From a virus, in the IMG/VR virus record IMGVR_UViG_3300034111_001253, positions 1-33,296 of that record: a DNA stretch of 33,296 nucleotides, one strand, 5' to 3'. The notes under the pieces were generated by a model. It was not told where the DNA came from. It saw only the letters and a program-made list of their open reading frames with translations, and made no database searches. This document shows positions 28,009-33,296 of the stretch, in pieces. A program made the position numbers and the translations under genes. Position 1 is the first letter of the stretch. Each line of letters begins with the position of its first letter.

Positions 28009-28292
28009 CACACGTCCAGATCGGCCAGCCGACAGAATCCTTGGTCCGTCAACACGGCGGCCATCGTGTTGGCGAACTCCTCCACGCTCGACTCCATGAG
28101 ATCCGGCCAGCGGGCGTGAATCAGCTCGTGGAGCAGCGTGTCCATCAGCTCGGCCCCGGCCAGGGTGTGGTGGATGCGAATCGTCTTGGTTTCGTAGTTG
28201 CAGTCGCCGTAGGCACCACGCAGCTTTGCCGGGCGGATCGTCCACCGCTGGCCGTTGATCTCCACCGTCCGCTGTCTGCGCTGCCGGGCCAT
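28008..28292 (-). CDS. HEXXH metallopeptidase (SprT-like)
   Basis: GGAGG lies five bases before ATG 28292. The 94-residue protein has a beta-rich N-terminus (RTVEINGQRWTIRPAKLRG) and the zinc motif LLHELIHARW with His55, Glu56 and His59; the following helix SSVEEFANTMAAVL gives the third ligand. The shape fits a small SprT/minigluzincin-type peptidase. It lies after the large tail protein and before the phosphoesterase. It may process tail proteins or act on the host, but neither is shown. Confidence 0.65.
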   Translation of the reverse strand: MARQRRQRTVEINGQRWTIRPAKLRGAYGDCNYETKTIRIHHTLAGAELMDTLLHELIHARWPDLMESSVEEFANTMAAVLTDQGFCRLADLDV

Positions 28293-28324
28293 CCGTGCCT
28301 CCGCTTCCAGTTTGCAGACAAGGT

Positions 28325-28347
28325 CGAAAACGCAAATGCCGTTTTCG
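28325..28347. repeat. Short hairpin after the large tail gene
   Basis: CGAAAACG (28325-28332) and CGTTTTCG (28340-28347) form a perfect 8-bp stem with a 7-base loop in the 98-base gap between the large tail gene and the metallopeptidase gene. No T-run follows on the minus strand. It may separate the tail and downstream messages. Nothing else stands out in the gap. Confidence 0.5.
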
Positions 28348-28390
28348 CCCGCATTTTGGGCCAGATCAGCCCGGGAGCGGAGGGGGTCGG

Positions 28391-31003
28391 TCAGAAATCG
28401 ACCTGGACGGTGCCCAGAAACCTGGAGCCGGTCGGGGCAGGCCGGAAAGGCAGGAACAAAGTGTCGGAGCTGCCAAAGCCGTATTCCGTGTGATCCCTGA
28501 CGACCGTTCCCGCCTGCTCCTCGACGGGCGTGAGTGCGGCGTAAAACTCGGTCAGCGGGCCGTAGACGGCCGGCGCCGGACTGGTGGTCGGCAGCGGTGG
28601 GCCTGTCGGGGCTCCGACCGTCCCGGTGGTCAGCGAATAGTTTTCGACAACCGTCAGCGTCATCGCCATTTCCAGATTCCAGGGAAACGCTTGCCCGAGA
28701 GCGGGGTATTCGGTGACGTTTCGGATTGCCGTGAACGTGCCCTCCAGCCGGGCGTTGTCCCGATACAGCGATTGGAAATGGTAGTTGTCGGCGTTGCCGC
28801 CATACCGTTGTTCGCTCAGCAGCACCGGGCCCGGGAGCTCCTTGGTCACCGCCCAGCTGCCCTGCGGCAGCAGATCGCCGTTGCGGGTCGGGGTGAACGT
28901 GAGCGGGCTGTAACGTCCGAAGGCGGCGTTGCTCAACGTGACCACGATGTTGCCGGCTCCGCGGCCGTGGCGAAACGCGGCGTTGTGCGGCTGCGGGCCG
29001 CGCGGCATCGGGCACGCCATTCCCGTGGGCGGACAGGGGAAAATGGTCGTGCGCATCCCGTAATAGCTGCAGTCCTGCGGACCCTGCGTGAGCGGGCCCG
29101 TGGCGTCGTACGGCATCTGCGGTGAAAACAAATCCTGCGACGGACGATGCGTGACCGTGCCAAAATCGTTCTTGGAGATGTGGGCCGCGGCCGTCAGCGC
29201 GATCTTGAGCGGCCTGGCGTCCGGCCCGATCGGCCCGGTGGCCGACAGGCTGGCCAGCCTGCCGATCGGCCAGACTCGGATGCCCGTTGCCACGAACAGG
29301 TCTTGCTTGTACGGCTTCTGCATCATCCACGAGGTGCGGGCGGCCAGCTGGGCCGGCCGTTGATCGGCGGTGTCCGACACGACCTCGCCGGCGGGGTCGT
29401 AGGTCAGGATGCAGAACGCCCCCTCCGTCTGCGGGCCGGTTGGCACGCCGATCGTGAACTGTTGCTGGCTGCCGGTCACTGCGGCGATCGTGCAGCCCGG
29501 TTGGCTGACGCCGTCAACGTGCAGCTGCACCTGGCCGGCGTTGACGCCGGTGACCACGATCGGCTCGGAGAAGGTCAGGCCGACGCTGCTGACCCGCTCG
29601 GCCTGCGACAGCGGGCGATACGGCTCCCGCACCATTGCGGCCGGATGCTCGAGCACGGGCCGCGGCCCCTTGCCGCCGCTGGGCACCGGAAACGCCCGAA
29701 ACGGCACGACCGGCAGCGAGGCAGGCAGTTGGCCGAAGTCGTCGACGTATTGCGTCGAGAGGCCGCTGCCGGTCACGACGTCGCCGCCGAGCGTCATGCT
29801 GGTGTGATCGTTTTGACCCGGGGGCGACAGCAGGAGGCCGTACTGAGTAATGTTGACTTCCGTCAGCCTGCTCGGCCTGACGGCGGCGCCGGGAACCGAC
29901 TCGTCGGCATACGACGGTAGCGCGCCGGCCTCGAACCGGCGGTAAGGCTTGGTCGCATACAGATACGTCCGCGATTGCAACACGCCTGCGGTGCCCACGC
30001 CGACCGACGCATACGACTCGTCGTAATACCGGTCGTTGGGAGCCGAGATGCCAAACTTTTGCGGCGTGGTGTCCTTGGCGAACGAATAGACGATCCGCTC
30101 GGGCCGCGTCGGCCACAGCAGGATTTTGTTGGGGTCGTCGTACTCGCGGGAAAAATACTTGCTGACGACATACGCGCCGTCGGCCGCGGTGTCCGCATCG
30201 TATTGCGTCCCGGTGGGCCGCACCCGGTCGGCCACCACCACGCCGTCCCGCTCGACCACTACCCGGCAGTCCAGCCGGTTGACGTAAGCGACGAGTGGTA
30301 CGTTTTCTGCAGCCTCTTCTGCGACGATGCCTGCGTTGGGACCGGTGGCCACGCGATACCGAAAAAACTCAAAAGCCCCGTCCGGCGTCCGAGTTCGACC
30401 GAAAAGCGTGCCGGCGACATTCCGCCCGTCGGTCGCGGTCAGGAAGTCCAGGTCGTCGGCCAGCCTGGTGCGGTGCAGCTCGAGCGACGGAACCCCCGTC
30501 GTGCCATTCGGCCAGCCCACACCCTGCAGCGGCATCTGCACGCCGTCGAGCGTCAGCGTTTTCGCCACCGCAAACGTCGGGCCGGTCACGAGCGCCCCGC
30601 CGTTGGACGCGGTGTGCTGACCCAGCTCCACGGTGATCGTGGCGCCTTCGGCCGGCGGGTTGATCATCGTGCTCGCCCGCCAAGCGTCGGGAAAGAGTAG
30701 CGGTCTGGTGGCGCTGGTCGCGGTTTTGACGAACACGACGTCGCCGTGAAACTCGGGGAACTCCACCGTGCCGGCCCGTGCGATCTGCTCGGCCGCCGCG
30801 GTCGGCCGGGCCGCGTCGCCGATCGTCGTCGTCGACGGCCAGTAGGTCTCGAAGCCCTGCCCGCTGAACTGCTGCGGGGCCAGCGGCCCGGCATCCAGCA
30901 GGCCCGTAGCGTTGAGCCACTGAAAAAAAGCGCCTGTCGGGCCGGTCGGGCCGATCAGCGGAAACGAGTTGTCGCAGCAACACCCGCAGTTTGCGTGCGT
31001 CAT
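28391..31003 (-). CDS. Large tail protein, 870 aa
   Basis: ATG 31003 overlaps the upstream stop as ATGA and gives 870 residues. The N-terminus is unusual, with ANCGCCCDN followed by GPTGPTGAFF. The remaining sequence is beta-rich, with repeated modules such as FEFFRYRVATGPNAG, VAYVNRLDCRVVVERDG, GVLQSRTYLYATKPYRRFE, VGLTFSEPIVVTGVNAGQ and ATGPIGPDARPL. The size, beta content and position after the tape measure region point to a tail tip, baseplate or fibre protein. Several GPTG/TGP patches link it to the other structural genes. No domain family could be named. Confidence 0.65.
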   Translation of the reverse strand: MTHANCGCCCDNSFPLIGPTGPTGAFFQWLNATGLLDAGPLAPQQFSGQGFETYWPSTTTIGDAARPTAAAEQIARAGTVEFPEFHGDVVFVKTATSATRPLLFPDAWRASTMINPPAEGATITVELGQHTASNGGALVTGPTFAVAKTLTLDGVQMPLQGVGWPNGTTGVPSLELHRTRLADDLDFLTATDGRNVAGTLFGRTRTPDGAFEFFRYRVATGPNAGIVAEEAAENVPLVAYVNRLDCRVVVERDGVVVADRVRPTGTQYDADTAADGAYVVSKYFSREYDDPNKILLWPTRPERIVYSFAKDTTPQKFGISAPNDRYYDESYASVGVGTAGVLQSRTYLYATKPYRRFEAGALPSYADESVPGAAVRPSRLTEVNITQYGLLLSPPGQNDHTSMTLGGDVVTGSGLSTQYVDDFGQLPASLPVVPFRAFPVPSGGKGPRPVLEHPAAMVREPYRPLSQAERVSSVGLTFSEPIVVTGVNAGQVQLHVDGVSQPGCTIAAVTGSQQQFTIGVPTGPQTEGAFCILTYDPAGEVVSDTADQRPAQLAARTSWMMQKPYKQDLFVATGIRVWPIGRLASLSATGPIGPDARPLKIALTAAAHISKNDFGTVTHRPSQDLFSPQMPYDATGPLTQGPQDCSYYGMRTTIFPCPPTGMACPMPRGPQPHNAAFRHGRGAGNIVVTLSNAAFGRYSPLTFTPTRNGDLLPQGSWAVTKELPGPVLLSEQRYGGNADNYHFQSLYRDNARLEGTFTAIRNVTEYPALGQAFPWNLEMAMTLTVVENYSLTTGTVGAPTGPPLPTTSPAPAVYGPLTEFYAALTPVEEQAGTVVRDHTEYGFGSSDTLFLPFRPAPTGSRFLGTVQVDF

Positions 31004-31566
31004 GACAGCAGCGCCAACGCCCACTTGTCGTCGCCCGGCCCGGGCTCGTGCCACAGCAGCCTGACCGGGCCGCACGAGGCCGCCAGCAGCTGCGTGTAGT
31101 CGCCCTGCCGCGTGATCGCATAGAAGAACGTCCCCGAGGTCGGCAGCTTGACCTTGCACGCGATCACGCCCGCCACGGCGACGCGGCCCAACGCCAGGGA
31201 GGCGATTGGCTCAAGCGTGATGCACAGGAGGCTCGTGTTTGCGACCGGCACGACGGCCCTCATCACGACCGACTCGTTGAACTGCTTTGCAGCGGCCGCA
31301 GCCGACCCCGTCGCAGTTAACTGGCCACCAATGGGCGAGATTACGGGCGATGTGAACTGAAGCACGCCATGGATCGGCACATCGTGGGCGGTGGCGTTGC
31401 GGACGCGAATGATGTTGACGGCCCGGGTCGTGCGGCCGCCCGCAGCCTCCGCCAGCCCGCCGCGATCCCCGAGCACGATGTCGGCGGCATCCTGGGCGCG
31501 GTTCCAGGCCCGGGCCGAAAACGCCGTGGTGAGTTTCTGTCCCGGGTTGACGCGGCCGTTCCCCAT
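31000..31566 (-). CDS. Putative tail protein, 188 aa
   Basis: ATG 31566 (MGNGRVNPGQKLTTAFSARA) overlaps the previous stop and gives 188 residues. It has a helical N-terminus, then beta-rich parts: RAVNIIRVRNATAHDVP, HGVLQFTSPVISPIGGQL, NTSLLCITLEPIASLAL, and the end TQLLAASCGPVRLLWHEPG. It is encoded between the two large tail genes. No family is recognised, and a minor tail role is inferred from position. Confidence 0.6.
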   Translation of the reverse strand: MGNGRVNPGQKLTTAFSARAWNRAQDAADIVLGDRGGLAEAAGGRTTRAVNIIRVRNATAHDVPIHGVLQFTSPVISPIGGQLTATGSAAAAAKQFNESVVMRAVVPVANTSLLCITLEPIASLALGRVAVAGVIACKVKLPTSGTFFYAITRQGDYTQLLAASCGPVRLLWHEPGPGDDKWALALLS

Positions 31567-32474
31567 CACGACACCCCCAGGCCGAGTTGTGAGAAATCCG
31601 CCCGGCGGTACACCTTGTTGACGTAGACAAACTTGGGCTGCTTGAAGAGCGTGTCGTTCGCCACGGAGTCCTCGTACCTGACCCACAGGTAGTCGTGCCC
31701 GTCTTTCTCGACATTGGTGACTGCCCCGACCGTGATTGCCGGCAGCGTCTTGCCTGAGCCCTGGTTGGGCGAGGCGATGAACTTGTACGAGAGATTCCAC
31801 GGCCCGTCGCCTTTGTCGGAATCCCACTGCTGCGATCCCGAGGCCCCGGCGAAGAGCACCTCGCCGGCGGCGAACGTGCGGAACGCGGCGTTGTTGACGG
31901 TGCCGGTTAGCGACGACACGGTCTTGATGTAGTTGGTGGAAACGTACTGATTCGGGACGTCGTAGCTCTCGGTCCAGGTGAGCTGCGGGATGATGATATC
32001 CACGCCGTTGACGCTGTCGCCGTCCACCCCGATCGCCCCGAACATGTTGGGCGCGGCCGGCGAGCCCGTGTGGAACCGCTGCTCGCCGTTGGGGAAGGCG
32101 TCCGACCCGATCGCCTGCGTGACGTGCTGCGTGCCGCCGCCGGTGTCGAAGGATCGCGACCGCTTCATCGGGTCGCGCTGCTCTTCGCTCTCCCCGCCTT
32201 CCTTGCTGTAGGAGACCTCGAGCTGCCAGGCCTGGTCGCCCAAGTACTCGAGCGTGTAGCTCTCGGCCTGGAGCCGGTTCTGTGGCTGCCCCGGGAACTC
32301 CCAGAACATGTAGCTCTGCCACAGCGTCTGGTTGACGTCCGCATGGACGGCCGAGTCGTCAGTGCTGCCGAAGATCTTCCACGACTTGCGGTAGGTGCTG
32401 GTGGCCTTGCGGCCCAGCCGGTGGATCGTGGCCCCGCGCGACGAGTTGTCTTCGATCCAGGTGTACGTGGGCAT
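31566..32474 (-). CDS. Putative tail protein downstream of tape measure, 302 aa
   Basis: The 302-residue protein MPTYTWIEDNSSRGATIHRL is a well-organised beta-rich protein with WKIFGSTDDSAVHADVNQT, SYTLEYLGDQAWQLEVSY and IIIPQLTWTESYDVPNQYV. The C-terminus contains ITVGAVTNVEKDGHDYLWV and FVYVNKVYRRADF. It follows the putative tape measure gene, the usual place of distal tail or tail-tip proteins. The function cannot be shown further from sequence. Confidence 0.65.
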   Translation of the reverse strand: MPTYTWIEDNSSRGATIHRLGRKATSTYRKSWKIFGSTDDSAVHADVNQTLWQSYMFWEFPGQPQNRLQAESYTLEYLGDQAWQLEVSYSKEGGESEEQRDPMKRSRSFDTGGGTQHVTQAIGSDAFPNGEQRFHTGSPAAPNMFGAIGVDGDSVNGVDIIIPQLTWTESYDVPNQYVSTNYIKTVSSLTGTVNNAAFRTFAAGEVLFAGASGSQQWDSDKGDGPWNLSYKFIASPNQGSGKTLPAITVGAVTNVEKDGHDYLWVRYEDSVANDTLFKQPKFVYVNKVYRRADFSQLGLGVS

Positions 32475-32477
32475 GTG

Positions 32478-33296
32478 TCAGTCGGCGACGAGGCCGGCCA
32501 TCGGGTCGCGGGTGTTCTGTTCGATCGCCTTCATTACGTCGAGCTGCTTCTGGGCGAGGTTGGTGCCGAAGCCCATCTGGCCGAGGGCGGCGCCGGAGAA
32601 GGTGCCGACCACCTCGGCGGCCGTGGCGGCGGTCTGGGCTTGCGCGGCGGCGGCCCCGGCTGCGGCGGCCTGCTGCGTGGGCCGGTCGCCCAGCCCGGCC
32701 TCCATGACCCGCTCGGAGGCGGCGTCGAGCGAGGTCTCCAGCCGGTCGAGCTGCTCAGCCGACAGCTTGCCGCTGTCCCGCAGCTCGCGGAACGTGCCGG
32801 CCAGCTGCTGCAGCTGCTCCATGCTGGTCGCGCTGCCAAGGGCGGAGTCGAGGTCGCCGACCTGGCCCGACACGGCCCGGCGGTCGGCAGCCGTCTGCCG
32901 CAGCTCGCCCACGCGGCCCTCGAGGGCCGTGGCGTCAGCCTCTCTTGCAGCGGCCAGGCGGGCGTTTTCGTCCAGGCGGCCTTGGGCGGCTGCCTCGGCG
33001 GCTGCGTTGCGGCTGTCGATCTGCCGCTGGGTAATCGCCGCCGTAGTGCGGTTGGTTTCGGCGGCCTGCTCCATCCGGCCGCCCACGCCGGGGCGGGCCT
33101 GCTGCCGCGCCTGGGCCCGGGCCGTCATCTCGCTGTCCACCTTGCGGTTCTCTTCCGCCAGGTCGTAGCCCTTGACGATAAACGACTGGACCCAGTTCCA
33201 AGACTTTTTGACCGCAGCCACCATCGCGTCAAACGCCGCCATCACGCCGTTGACGATGTTGTCGACCACGCCCAGGATCAGCGCGGCGTCGATGAC
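32478..33296 (-). CDS. C-terminal part of a putative tape measure protein
   Basis: The frame is open from the right edge of the window to the stop at 32478, so only the C-terminal 272 residues are seen. The start of the visible part is hydrophobic (AALILGVVDNIVNGVMAAF), followed by alanine- and glutamine-rich coiled coil (KVDSEMTARAQARQQA, RQIDSRNAAAEAAAQGR, LDRLETSLDAASERVM) and a final alanine-rich helix. These traits fit a tape measure protein, which sets tail length, and the place before the tail genes agrees. The N-terminal part lies beyond the window. Confidence 0.6.
   Translation of the reverse strand, partial: VIDAALILGVVDNIVNGVMAAFDAMVAAVKKSWNWVQSFIVKGYDLAEENRKVDSEMTARAQARQQARPGVGGRMEQAAETNRTTAAITQRQIDSRNAAAEAAAQGRLDENARLAAAREADATALEGRVGELRQTAADRRAVSGQVGDLDSALGSATSMEQLQQLAGTFRELRDSGKLSAEQLDRLETSLDAASERVMEAGLGDRPTQQAAAAGAAAAQAQTAATAAEVVGTFSGAALGQMGFGTNLAQKQLDVMKAIEQNTRDPMAGLVAD

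Noticed and set aside
1-33296. Direct circular joining of the two ends
   Set aside because: Read across the ends, the left-edge frame stops after six codons and the tape measure frame would continue antisense-shifted through unrelated sequence without a sensible start, so the window is more likely cut from a larger molecule.
1-33296. tRNA genes and insertion sequences
   Set aside because: No cloverleaf-like sequence with matching T-arm and anticodon arms, and no transposase motifs, were recognised by eye; a tRNAscan-SE run would be decisive for tRNAs.

Overview
This window reads as part of a temperate, tailed (siphovirus-like) phage or prophage with very high G+C. Almost all genes lie on the minus strand and are packed end to start, most of them joined by 4-base ATGA or GTGA overlaps, so transcription runs right to left. 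The host is not stated. The G+C content, the paired LamG-type proteins with WLDASD motifs, the phage-borne csrA and the G-P-T-rich structural proteins point to a member of the Planctomycetota or a related high-G+C bacterium. That is an inference from sequence style, not a proof.

Layout in order of transcription. The right end (33296-28391) opens inside a coiled-coil protein that looks like the C-terminus of a tape measure protein, followed by large tail proteins. From 28292 to 21525 comes a mixed block: a HEXXH metallopeptidase, a calcineurin-like phosphoesterase, a DUF6378-like protein, two related beta-rich structural proteins, and a run of small membrane proteins around a membrane-anchored papain-like cysteine peptidase. 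This run is the best candidate lysis module. A short plus-strand island (20026-21528) holds the tyrosine integrase, a two-helix membrane protein, an excisionase-like MerR/HTH protein, a pair of identical palindromic operators and a 23-residue hydrophobic peptide. Left of it the minus strand resumes with a Xre-type repressor (19773), a clear sigma70-type promoter whose -35 box sits inside an inverted repeat, and the early operon: HTH protein, csrA, a Sak4-like ATPase, several small proteins, an SSB with the classic acidic tail, a 2-deoxyribosyltransferase-like protein, HTH and winged-helix proteins and a replisome-organiser-like protein.

The same strand continues into a glycosyltransferase / FkbM methyltransferase / glycosyltransferase cassette, a small nuclease, then the packaging and head genes: large terminase, a GNAT protein, a gpW-like connector, a lambda-type portal carrying an extra C-terminal P-loop kinase domain, a 21-codon acidic ORF, a protease-scaffold-capsid fusion with its own internal ribosome binding site, a DUF2190-like decoration protein, and collagen-like and LamG-type structural proteins up to the left edge.

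Both ends fall within structural genes, and the tail tube, neck proteins and start of the tape measure gene are missing. The window is therefore a slice of a larger, circularly permuted or integrated genome. The most unusual features are the portal-kinase fusion, the protease-scaffold-capsid fusion with an internal start, the csrA leader that looks built for CsrA autoregulation, the papain-like peptidase in the lysis region and the glycan-modification cassette.
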